DNA of 13,074 nt from Phoronis ovalis (taxonomy: Eukaryota > Phoronida > Phoronidae): positions 1 to 13,074 of the forward strand of contig JAOXYB010040605.1 of NCBI GenBank assembly GCA_028565635.1, in the 5' to 3' direction. Within the stretch, counting starts at the first letter, position 1; each line of letters opens with the position of its first letter. The notes below the pieces were generated by a model. That model was not told the DNA's origin and searched no databases. It was given only the letters and a program-made list of their open reading frames with translations. The translations under genes and the position numbers were made by a program. This document shows, one piece after another, positions 1-8,342 of the stretch.

Positions 1-221
1 AAAATGAGGACCATGCTGTAAATAAGCCGTTGGCTTTGCATGTACTATCCTCAATAAATAAAGTCTAATAATAATAAGATATCTTGATTCTGACAACTAG
101 GTACCATTTACAAAATAAATTTTTTAACACATTGTAGTTAAAACCAGAAGTAACTACCAGCCTACCACTGTGATATTATTTTGATTATTTTTTTTGTACT
201 TAAATTTTAATTGTTTTTCAG

Positions 222-324
222 GGTGGAATGTATGTGTTCCAGTTGTTTGATTACTACAGTGCCAGTGGGTCGGCTCTGCTCTGGGTCTGTTTCTTTGAAT
301 GCGCAGCAGTCGCATGGGTATACG
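222..324 (+). CDS. SLC6 exon A: transmembrane helix 10
   Basis: The exon starts after a pyrimidine-rich acceptor (tttttcag) and ends ACG|gtgagg. It is 103 nt, entering in phase 0 and leaving after the first base of a Gly codon. It reads [16 protein letters not shown], then a hydrophobic helix ending WVYG, which is helix 10 of the LeuT fold. The conserved YYSASG and FFE residues argue for the GABA/glycine transporter branch. Confidence 0.95.
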
Positions 325-2273
325 GTGAGGAGTTCAAACTAATAATATCTGCTGAATTTGCCAAGTCTATTATTTGAATATTATTTCCTAAAAAAATCCA
401 AATTACCACCTATCTGAATTTATTTCTAATTGAATACATCAGAATAAAATTTTGATGTAAAACTTGATTTCAAGTTTAATTTTAATTGTCTATTTTTATG
501 ACATTAGCCTAGTACCTATTTTAAACTGTGTTAACATATTTTATTTAATTGTACTTTTTACTTGTTATGTCCTAATGTGGCTTATTAAATTTGTTAAAAA
601 CAATTCAAACATTGTTTATTGCTTATTTGTTTGAATTATCACTTATTTTTGAAGTGAAAATAGTCTTTAGAAAAATGTTCTTCGAAAATTCTTGTGTTTG
701 CAAAGTATAGATAATGTTTATTATTATTTGTATATTCAATAAATTTTCAGCACATAGTTACTTTTTTCAGGAGGTGCTCGTTTCTATGACAACATCGAAA
801 TGATGATTGGTTATAGGATAAATCCATGGCTTAGAATATGCTGGACTGTGCTCACTCCTTTAATTACTGCAGTAAGTTAACAACTATAACAAGGGCAAAT
901 ATGCATAAAAAATATATTTAGTCAACCATGGATTTTTTCTATCAAACATATAATAGTTCTTTTCAAATAAATGAGTTCACTAGTAGTGACTATTCAGTTT
1001 ATTAGTACTGCTGAGCTTGCAAATGTGCCTGATGGATATCCTACATTCCTTGCTGGGATAGCATTAGAATAAAAGCCCTTGTGTGTTTAAGCATACATTG
1101 GGAAATCTGTGATTTGGTGTTCAGAGGTGAAGGATTTTGTATATTTGTTGGTTTTACATTCAGCACTAGTTTGTAATTGCTGTATTATTGTAATATTTTG
1201 ATTTTTATGGAAAGTTAGGATTTGCTTCATTATGGAAGGTTAGGATTTGCTTCATTATGGAAAGTTTGGATTTATACTGTTCTTGTAGTGCTAGTATTAC
1301 AAAGTTTGATTTTACTGACTCTAAAAAAATTATGAATTAATTTAAATCTTAAAAAAAATTTAATCTTGTTTGCAGACAATCTTTATCTTCAGTTGGGTAA
1401 AATTTGAACCATTAAAATACAACAAGAAGTATGTGTACCCTGCCTATGCCCAGGGTTTGGGCATGTGTATGGCCTTTGCCTCCATGATCTGCATTCCATT
1501 ATATGTGGTCTATGCCTTCATCAGAACACCCGGAAACTTCATGCAGGTTGGTATATTGTGATATTATTACCATTCGTGGACCTTTTGCTTGTGTACATGT
1601 TCAAATTTTGTCATTAGTGTGCATCTGGAGATAGGTGGATATCAAATTAGGGCTTAAGACCATCATATCTATGCTGATGCTATGTTTTTATGAACAAAGT
1701 GATGTGTCATCTTCAATCAGATATTTTTTTCAATAAGAAACCTGTTTTATTAAATTTACTTTAAATGGTAGCAGAAAATGAATTGATTAAAATATAGTTT
1801 TCATAATTATAATTAAAAGAGAAATGAGTCTTTAAATCTCACATTATCTCTAGAAATGTGCCGTTAAACAAACATGACACTACTGGCCTGCATTAAACGA
1901 TATCCTGTGCTTATCTGATGTCCTTAGTGTTTTGACTACCATTGTTTTCAAATTATATATTTACTTTTGCACTATGTCTGCTTTACTTTTCTGTATAGAA
2001 ATATGCTGCAGTATGAGTCAAATATGCCGGCTTATAATAAATTGAAGCCATTACTTGTATTAAAAATGAAAGTTATTTCACACTTTTGATAATTTCTTTT
2101 TCTAGCGGCTTAAATACCTGATTACACCACGTTTAAATCCCCATCAACAAGTTCAAAAATATTCAAATGGTATGATAGCCAATGGCTGTAATGAAAATGA
2201 ATGTCATTACATCTCAGTTCCCATAACTGCAGAAAAACGTCAACTGTCATTTGAATATGTCACTGGGTTGTAA
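222..2273 (+). CDS. SLC6 Na+/Cl- transporter, 3' part (tail D isoform)
   Basis: Four exons (222-324, 771-871, 1376-1546, 2106-2273) join in frame to give the last 180 residues of a neurotransmitter:sodium symporter. The protein sits in the plasma membrane and uses Na+ and Cl- gradients to import a small amine, amino acid or osmolyte. Family hallmarks are [34 protein letters not shown], the CW...TP pair of helix 11, and YNKKYVYP before helix 12. These resemble the GABA/glycine/betaine/taurine branch more than the monoamine branch. The Asp of LFDYYSASG is in the place of Asp451 of GAT-1, which forms the outer gate with an Arg of helix 1. Helices 1-9 with the substrate and ion sites lie left of the window, so the substrate cannot be named. 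The family assignment is firm and the subfamily is inference. Confidence 0.93.
325..770 (+). other. SLC6 intron between exons A and B
   Basis: AT-rich GT-AG intron of 446 bp with no open exon-like segment on either strand. A second AG (aaattttcag at 750) lies upstream of the used acceptor, but exon B joins in frame with the family only from 771. Confidence 0.85.
771..871 (+). CDS. SLC6 exon B: internal loop 5 and start of helix 11
   Basis: The acceptor is cttttttcag and the donor GCA|gtaagt. The exon is 101 nt, completes the Gly codon left by exon A and ends in phase 0. It encodes [15 protein letters not shown] followed by the ICW...LTPLITA start of helix 11. The RFYDNI.MMIG block is one of the best conserved SLC6 motifs. 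Confidence 0.95.
872..1375 (+). other. SLC6 intron between exons B and C, with a short tandem repeat
   Basis: AT-rich GT-AG intron of 504 bp. It contains a 25-bp direct repeat at 1206-1274 and nothing else recognisable. Confidence 0.85.
1206..1274. repeat. 25-bp tandem repeat, about 2.8 copies
   Basis: Copies start at 1206, 1231 and 1256, each beginning TATGGAA followed by (A/G)GTT and GGATTT. The first two differ at a single base (AAAGTT against AAGGTT). The third is partial and diverges after GGATTTA. The repeat lies inside an intron and has no apparent coding content. Confidence 0.9.
1376..1546 (+). CDS. SLC6 exon C: end of helix 11, outer loop, helix 12
   Basis: This 171-nt, phase 0 to phase 0 exon begins after ttgtttgcag. 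It encodes [19 protein letters not shown], the VYP loop, and a long hydrophobic helix 12 ([17 protein letters not shown]) ending at RTPGNFMQ at the membrane surface. It is the last constant exon. The donor CAG|gttggt is poor (T at +3, G at +4). Reading through it adds V-G-I-L and then a stop. Two downstream exons in the same phase can accept it. Confidence 0.95.
1547..2105 (+). other. SLC6 intron before terminal exon D
   Basis: A 559-bp intron opened by the weak donor gttggt and closed by tttctttttctag. An AATAAA-like string near 2037 lies inside it. If the transcript were cleaved there with the intron retained, the protein would end V-G-I-L right after helix 12. No exon is seen within it. 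Confidence 0.75.
2106..2273 (+). CDS. SLC6 terminal exon D: cytoplasmic tail with stop
   Basis: The acceptor is tttctttttctag. The frame continues directly from exon C for 55 residues to TAA at 2271-2273. The tail starts RLKYLITPR, close to the post-helix-12 sequence of other SLC6 proteins such as RLAYGITPE in the noradrenaline transporter, so this is the likely ancestral tail. It goes on through an Asn/Cys-rich stretch ([10 protein letters not shown]) and ends FEYVTGL. The final T-G-L fits a class I PDZ ligand (S/T-x-hydrophobic). The R-L at its start is in the position of the SEC24-binding ER-export motif known in GAT-1 and the serotonin transporter. Function of either motif here is inference. 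Confidence 0.92.
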   Translation, partial: RLKYLITPRLNPHQQVQKYSNGMIANGCNENECHYISVPITAEKRQLSFEYVTGL

Positions 2274-4128
2274 CAACTCTTATTGGTAGGTCAGGTGTAG
2301 GCATGGTGTGTTATTTCCTGATAACCCAGATAGTAAATATGTGTTGTGTATCCAGCTTTAATAGCAAAGTACAAAGCTAATATTTACAAAGTAGTTTACT
2401 CAAATTACTTTTTGCTGCTTGTTGTGTTTGCTGTTTGTTTATTTTGTTGAATTGTGTTGCCTGCATTCGTACAACGCTTGAGTTACATTTTGCATTTTTG
2501 TTGTGCTGTGCTTCGAATTGATTAATATAATAAGCACAAGAGCACTAAAAGTTTATTATGCAGACAAAGGCATGTTGTCAGGGGAGGGCTAGAATAGTAG
2601 TAAAGAGGTTCATTTTTTGCTTCACAGCCGACACAGGTACCCAACATTTCTGATTGTCGCCCTCCTGGTTTATCAGCTTTGTTTTTGTTGTCCATTTAAA
2701 ACGGCATTTGATAGTCACTGTATTGCAGACCTCAGTATTTATTGGATTGATGAGACGGTTTAAATTATAATTCTTATTTCAGTGCTGTTTACTAGGGAAT
2801 TGAAGTATTTTTTGCTGTCACCTCACATTTCTTCCTGAAGATCTCCAAGTTATGCTCTTCTACAGTAAAACACTAAATACTGGTATATGACAGTTACTAA
2901 AATATACTTTTTGTGATGTGATCGCGGCTTAATCCTCTAGAGAAATCTCGAGAATCCTGTATTCCTTACACGAAGTAGAGCTTGCGGACAAAGGATATGC
3001 TACCAGTATAGACAGAAATTTGCTTCACTAACCACACTATTTTATATAAATATATACACAATGTCACAGGTAGTAGCCAATTCAGGTATACTTGGACATG
3101 TAGGTAATTATGTTTGGACAGAATGCCAAGTGAATTTTACAATAATAAAAAGAATCTGAGTGTATCAATTTTTACTACTGTTCCGTCAACAGGGATTTTT
3201 GATGCCATTTTACAGCATCACAAGCCAGTATTTTGTATATGCAGCAGAGCATAACTCAGAAATCTACAGTTCAGCAAAAGCTAACCAATACTGTGAAATA
3301 TCTCAATTAACTGTTTGTTACCACTTTTCCATATAATTATATAATTTCTTTTCTCAGTTCGAATGTTTAGCATGAGTGTGCTCATTGTTGTAATTTCTTG
3401 CTTATTTTCAGTTATTTATAGTAACTGTTGTTACTGTAGTTTTGTTCTAACTTGTAAAATGTCTTTACTTTTTGTTTTCTTACTTTGCTACACATAGGGT
3501 TGCAATTCTTGTCATAATTTTAAGAATGCATGCTGTTGTAAAAGCAAGTATTCTTGTGATACCGAAGGCTGGACTGCATGGTTCTATTAATATCTGTAAT
3601 ACTAGTAACAAATACTTCTGTCACTAATTCAAAAATAAGAAGTAAATGACACTTTGTGATGAATCTCACTTATTGAATTATAGCTATGACTGCCAAAAAT
3701 GTTTTAAGTTTCAGTATCTGGCATTTTCTCTTTCAATAATTAATTACAGTTAATGTGCAATGTTTGCATAATAGTTTAAAGGTAGTTATTCTGTTTTGAA
3801 TCTGTCTTTGTCTATACAAAAAAAATATCACTTTTATTGCAAGAATTAAATTTTTTGTAATATAAATTGGTTTACCCAAGTGTTCAAATCGTTACCACGA
3901 AGCTGAAATCGTTGGAAAAGTCCCTAGCTTTATAACCTATTCTTGGTCGAAAAATGGCACAGTTAAAATTTCTACAACCTGATTGGCTAACTCAGGAAAT
4001 ATCCCCTGATGGCAAGCACCTCTTAGCGGGTGCCATTAATATAACTTCTTAAAAACTGTGCAGTTGAATAAATTAATAGCTTATTTTGAGAAAAATAAAA
4101 ATTATTTGTTTTCAATCTTTATTTTCAG
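2274..4128 (+). other. 3' UTR of tail-D transcript and intron before exon E
   Basis: This 1.85-kb stretch serves as 3' UTR if exon D is used, and as part of the 2.58-kb exon C to exon E intron if D is skipped. The first AATAAA after the D stop is at 3144-3149, and another is at 4067-4072 just before exon E. Two short phase-0 open stretches follow good acceptors (2628-2699 and 3498-3590), discussed under findings. The segment 3880-4045 is visibly less AT-rich than its surroundings. No other gene is seen. Confidence 0.6.
3144..3149 (+). terminator. Candidate poly(A) signal for tail-D transcript
   Basis: This is the first canonical AATAAA downstream of the exon D stop, 871 nt after it and before exon E. 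Cleavage here would commit the transcript to tail D. In AT-rich DNA the hexamer alone is weak evidence. Confidence 0.35.
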
Positions 4129-4284
4129 AAATGGGAATATGTCACAAAGCCTCAATTCAGCAAGCATTGTCAGAAAAATATCAACGAGTCGGGCTTTTTT
4201 GAGGCTCCTATGATGGCTGTTGCTTATGTCAGATCAACAGAACCAATTGCATTACGTATGGAATATCAACCAAATAAAATGTAA
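4129..4284 (+). CDS. SLC6 alternative terminal exon E: second tail with stop
   Basis: This exon follows a strong acceptor (caatctttattttcag) and is open in phase 0 for 51 residues to TAA at 4282-4284. It matches the phase needed to splice from exon C at 1546, skipping exon D. The tail begins KWEYVTKPQFSKHCQ and ends RMEYQPNKM. Aligned without gaps to tail D, Tyr4, Pro8, His13 and Gln15 are identical and position 1 is basic in both. No other transmembrane exon lies between D and E, so E is more likely an alternative last exon than part of a second gene. A leftover last exon from a lost tandem gene copy is the main alternative. Coding status is supported by length, phase, acceptor and similarity; transcription is not shown. 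Confidence 0.75.
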   Translation, partial: KWEYVTKPQFSKHCQKNINESGFFEAPMMAVAYVRSTEPIALRMEYQPNKM

Positions 4285-4411
4285 AACAAAGCTAAAATGC
4301 AGTAACCAAATCTCAAAATGTAACAGCATCTAGCTATACATGCAAGTACATTTCGCAGTGTGGCTTGAAAGTGTCTATAGCTAAGCAGAAACATTTAATG
4401 TTTGTCAGATC

Positions 4412-4417
4412 ATTAAA
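4412..4417 (+). terminator. Candidate poly(A) signal for tail-E transcript
   Basis: ATTAAA lies 128 nt after the exon E stop and is followed by T/GT-rich sequence (gttgtcactcttgtgtt). Later candidates are ATTAAA at 5176-5181 and AATAAA at 6453-6458. Which is used cannot be decided from sequence. Confidence 0.3.
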
Positions 4418-6140
4418 GTTGTCACTCTTGTGTTAACTTTAAAACTAACAGATATCCTTTAAAAAAAAGTATTAGCACCTATTGAGTGAAATAACCATAG
4501 CATATCATGATGTATAACTAGTACTGTATTTCATATTTTGTAGATTTACCTGTTTTATCATTAGTCAACATTTAGCTTTAAAAATTTGAAATTATGAAAA
4601 GTGCATTTCTATAAATACTATAGTTGTAGAAATTATTGTTAGATGTCAAGCTTATTTGACCATATTTCAATTGTAACATATACCAGTTGCCATGTAGGAA
4701 TTTTTAGGTTCTCATTACCACAACCTGGGCCCACGACATCATGAGAAACTATGTTTTTAACACAGATCAGCTACAACTCCAAAAGTAGTTGCACAGTTGT
4801 TTAGGCTGTCCTATGTAGCCAGTTGTAAATGCAGTACTACTGACGGGTTTTGATATAATTTTCTTATATTTAATTTAAAACTTAAAAGTTTCGATAGTGC
4901 TATAAACCTTTGTTATTCCAGTATTGTGTGACCGAACAGTTAGAACTCTAGTCTCAATCTCCTAACATTTTGGCCAATCAAATGTTTTACATAAATTTCA
5001 TACCAAAAATTAGCATAAAATGATGCAAGTTCATTTATTTGGAGCCTTTTTGTGAGAATTTTTTATTCTACTTTGTATTCATGTAGCTTTGCTCTGCTTG
5101 CTGAATTGTTAAACAATACAAATTATTAGGAAGTAGCAACGAGTTATGAGTGAAATATGTGCGTCTATCACATACATTAAAGCATGAAGTAAAAGGAAAT
5201 CACTCGCAGTATACATTTATACAGAAATGTTTGGAAAAAAAATCAACTGATTTTCTTTTATTTCTCACAGATGCACATACTTCACTCTTAATTCTAAGAA
5301 TCTTAAGCTCTATTATTGTGACTTAATTAAACTGCAGTTTTAAGATGTGATTGCTTTTAATAGTATGCTGCTGTGGACAGGTGTTGTTTTGTTGTGGATT
5401 TTATAAAATCAAGGTGTGATATTTAATATTCAACTGATTTCATTTTTATATCTTTAAACTTATAAAACTTTAAATATTTAATTACTAATTTGCATGGGGC
5501 ACAATACACATTTTAAAAATCTTTTTAAAAAGTGTTTTTAAAAAAACATGGAATGTGTGTGTACAAAATAGGTTAACAAGGTGTTTTATGTTCTCTGATA
5601 AGCATATACTATATCTATTAATTAGATACAGATCGAGTTCCCAGTTCTGCATGATCAGTAACATATAACCTAGGAAGTTTTCAGCTATGTATCTATTTAG
5701 GTAATCGTTTGCAAAGCAATATGCAGTTTTTTGTTGATAATTTGTTTAATAGGATTTCCAACTTCAAATCTTTTTAAAACTGTTACGTTGAACCCATTAC
5801 AATTTCAAAACTTGACTTGACCAGTTGTATACTTATGTGAAATACCCATTTTCAAGTTTTGGCGGCACTTGAACTTTTAAAATTAAAGTGATAAGAATTA
5901 AGAAGAGCTTGTTAATGGTACACATTGTGTCCCACATTTTATTGTAACCTCTCACTGACATGTCTTGATTGCACCTGTAGCACTCCCTTGCATATTTTAT
6001 TATGGATTTTTGTTTTAAGAAGTGAAATATGTTTGTAACTTATATTAAAATATAATTTTTATTAGTTGCCTAATTGTTGTCGTTTTGCTGAGTAGTATGT
6101 CGACACCATGACACTGGTAGCACAAGGTTACACAGACGTT

Positions 6141-6168
6141 CCCCTAAGAGCCTGTACTCTTAGACGGG
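6141..6168. other. Hairpin CTAAGAG / CTCTTAG
   Basis: CTAAGAG (6144-6150) and CTCTTAG (6157-6163) are perfect inverted repeats with a 6-nt loop. CCC (6141-6143) and GGG (6166-6168) extend the stem past a 2-nt bulge. It lies in the gene-free region, possibly in a long 3' UTR of the transporter. No function is known. Confidence 0.45.
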
Positions 6169-7465
6169 ATAATTGTTATTTTGATTTGAACACTTGAGAT
6201 AATATGTAAATCGTCAAAATTTTACATAAGTATTAATGTTAATGTTTTCAAGTGATGTGATGTATATTATAATTAAATATAAAACCCTTTGTTTCATCTA
6301 CAATTTGATACAACCTGATATATTGAATATAAATGCAGGAAACAGTGGGTAATTCAACTGATGGAATAGCTGTTGGAAGATTTGATAATGAATATAAGTA
6401 TTGCAACCATATTATTGTAATGGACTTGATCTGTTCTTAGACTGCAATATTTAATAAATGTTTACAAAAAAAATACACTAATACAAAATGAAAAGTTTAA
6501 AGCAGAAAAATTATAATACAGGTAGTTTTACAAATGACAATTGCACACCAGTCAACTTAATTTATTTTAAAAAGTTTGAGTTTTGTATTTATTGGCCGCT
6601 TTAGAATTCAACATAAAGTAAATATTATAATTTAAATTACTCTACAATATATTATCAGTACCTTGTTCTTTTCATGTATCAACTGCCATCTTGTGTGTGA
6701 AGATGAAACCAATTCCTTTAAAATGGAAGATGCGAACATTAACAATTCTTACCTGTGCAAAAGTCCCATAGGTAAATTTCAGTATCTTTTTAGGATTAAA
6801 AGCAGAACATTGGTATTTGTAGCATACCAAAATGATGACACCGATGCCAAAGATTTTGTAGACATGACAATTATTTTTTAAAATAAGTTTGGTGAGATTG
6901 AATAGTATTTTGTAAAAGAAAATATTTTTTTTTCCACAGGGGGAGTTTTTACTTTCAGTAAACTCGTATAACCTTATATGTAAAATCGCAGAACAGTTTA
7001 GCTGTAATTTACTAGCATTTTCCTAGCCTTATCTGATAGATAATAAGCTTGCCTAGAAAATAACATGTAACATTAGTTTTTCCAATAAAGCCCTTCTCTG
7101 TATGAATTAATATCCAATATAAAGAACGAACAAATGTTCTGAGAGGATTTTACTTGAAAATGTTTTCCAGTCTCGGTGCATGTTTAAATCAGCTTCCCTG
7201 GCGGAGGAAAAGTCAATCACTTTAATATGTCCCATAGTTTGTGTAAGTTTATCACAAAATCTTTTTTTTTTAAAAGATACAAATATATCTTGTTTCTAAA
7301 GTTTTGTCTATGTTACAGATGTTAATATTCAGACTGAATCCATTTTAAAATGGCTTAATTGTATGAAGAAGAATGCCAAATCCTTTTTCAGTTTGTGAAC
7401 AACCTAGTTACAAAAACGAGATTGTAGTAAGCACAGGGAGGGTACTTCACAAATTTTGGGTAGGG

Positions 7466-7705
7466 GTTTAAAAACTGGATCCTCTCAACTGTTTTTCCCA
7501 GCAAATAAAATTGGTTTGCTTATTGATAACTTCATTTGTTTAAAAAACCTAATTTTATGTGTATTGGAAAGCTGCTTTATTTATGTCAAAAACCAGATCA
7601 ATTCAGCTTATTTATTCCAAAAACCAGATTCACTCTGCTGATTAGGTCAATAATCGGATCAGCTCTGCTAATTTGGTCAAAAAACTGGATCCACTTTTGC
7701 GGTAA
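7466..7705. repeat. Degenerate minisatellite, about 31-bp period
   Basis: The clearest copies start at 7584, 7615, 7646 and 7676. Each has the pattern (G/T)TC(A)AAAAC(C/T)(A/G)GAT, then an (A/C)TCTGCT-like part and an AT-rich end. Another recognisable copy lies at about 7466-7492, exactly seven periods of 30 before 7676. The 90 bp between are too diverged to split cleanly but keep fragments such as GCTGCTTTATTTA. The outer limits are approximate. Confidence 0.75.
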
Positions 7706-8155
7706 AGGTTGATTAAGGTCACATACGGCATCTCTAAAAAGTTCCATCTGGCTTACTTTTTTAATTGGATTACCAAACAGTTTTTTAGTAGATTCTAATA
7801 TTACAACACATCCAGCAAGTAATATGCATTGTTTCTCAAAATGCGTTTAGACGTTTAGGTGTATTGCTTATAATAAAAACACAGGTATAAAAATGTACAG
7901 AATAAACATATTTTTAGCAGTTCTATATAGTACATGAATATTCAAATCATTGCTGCAGCATATCAAAGTAATATTTCGCAAATGACTGTTTCCTAGTAGA
8001 AGAAATTCTTTGAACTAGACAGTTACATAAGAATTATTATGATAATTAAAGTATAATATATTGAAGAACATCAAATAAACTATTCCGTCACCCATGTTTT
8101 ATAAAGTATAGCAGTAAAGTAAATTAAATTCTGACACCCATTCAGGAACCCCATT

Positions 8156-8161
8156 TTTATT
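8156..8161 (-). terminator. Candidate TKT poly(A) signal next to the stop
   Basis: AATAAA on the minus strand (tttatt on the plus strand) lies only 8 nt past the TKT stop codon, implying a 3' UTR of a few tens of bases if used. Alternatives are ATTAAA at 7765-7760 and AATAAA at 7616-7611 and 7582-7577, the last two within the minisatellite. Confidence 0.3.
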
Positions 8162-8169
8162 TGGCAAAA

Positions 8170-8342
8170 TTATAATTTCAGAACTTCCTTCACAGCTTTT
8201 GAGATTGCAGTAGCATCAATTTCATACATCGCTAAGAGCCCTTTAGGAGGTCCGCTGCGTGGTATGCTGCCAACAGCAAGATGACGTACAACGACATCAC
8301 GACAACCTGACAAGGCAGATTTGACAGCTTCTCCAATACCAC
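8170..8342 (-). CDS. TKT: TKT last exon: end of C-terminal domain and stop
   Basis: The acceptor ttttaaag precedes GTGGTATTGG, and the exon completes the Gly codon of the previous exon. It reads [11 protein letters not shown], then [18 protein letters not shown] and [20 protein letters not shown], ending in TAA at 8172-8170. This matches the human end (HLAVNRVPRSGKPAELL) in length and register. Confidence 0.95.

Larger units (their letters stand above)
4285..8169. other. Gene-free region between the convergent genes
   Basis: About 3.9 kb of AT-rich DNA lies between the exon E stop and the transketolase stop. It must hold the 3' UTRs of both genes. I find no exon set that joins to a recognisable protein on either strand. 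The open frames at 6663-6881 and 7456-7641 have no recognisable domains, and the second is largely made of a tandem repeat. Also present are a CTAAGAG/CTCTTAG hairpin at 6141-6168 and the degenerate minisatellite at about 7466-7705. Confidence 0.7.

Noticed and set aside
3882-3890. GTTCAAATC, like a tRNA or SINE B box
   Set aside because: No A box at proper spacing upstream, no cloverleaf and no terminal T-run at the right distance.
4709-4747. TTCTCAT / ATGAGAA inverted repeat
   Set aside because: A 7-bp stem with a 25-nt loop is expected by chance in a window of this size.
5511-5550. Run of TTTTTAAAAA palindromes
   Set aside because: Low-complexity A/T sequence with no further structure.
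6339-6440. Possible further transporter tail exon (33 codons after aaatgcag, starting ETVGNSTDGIAV) with AATAAA at 6453
   Set aside because: The acceptor has no real pyrimidine tract, similarity to the other tails is slight, and open stretches of this length after an AG are expected by chance.
6663-6881. 72-codon open frame on the plus strand, with a possible donor (CATAG|gtaaat) inside
   Set aside because: No recognisable domain. No acceptor places it in frame with the transporter: from TATCAG at 6659, phase 0 hits TGA after 13 codons. Frames of this length occur by chance in several introns here.
6940-7026. 28 open codons after a strong acceptor (tttttttccacag)
   Set aside because: The low-complexity peptide has no similarity to anything recognised. 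It shows how easily short open stretches follow acceptor-like sites here.
7128-7139. GAACA-AA-TGTTC inverted repeat, like a steroid receptor element
   Set aside because: The half-site spacer is 2 nt rather than the 3 nt such receptors need, and short palindromes are common by chance.
7456-7641. 61-codon open frame on the plus strand
   Set aside because: It is mostly made of the degenerate 31-bp tandem repeat and has no family similarity.
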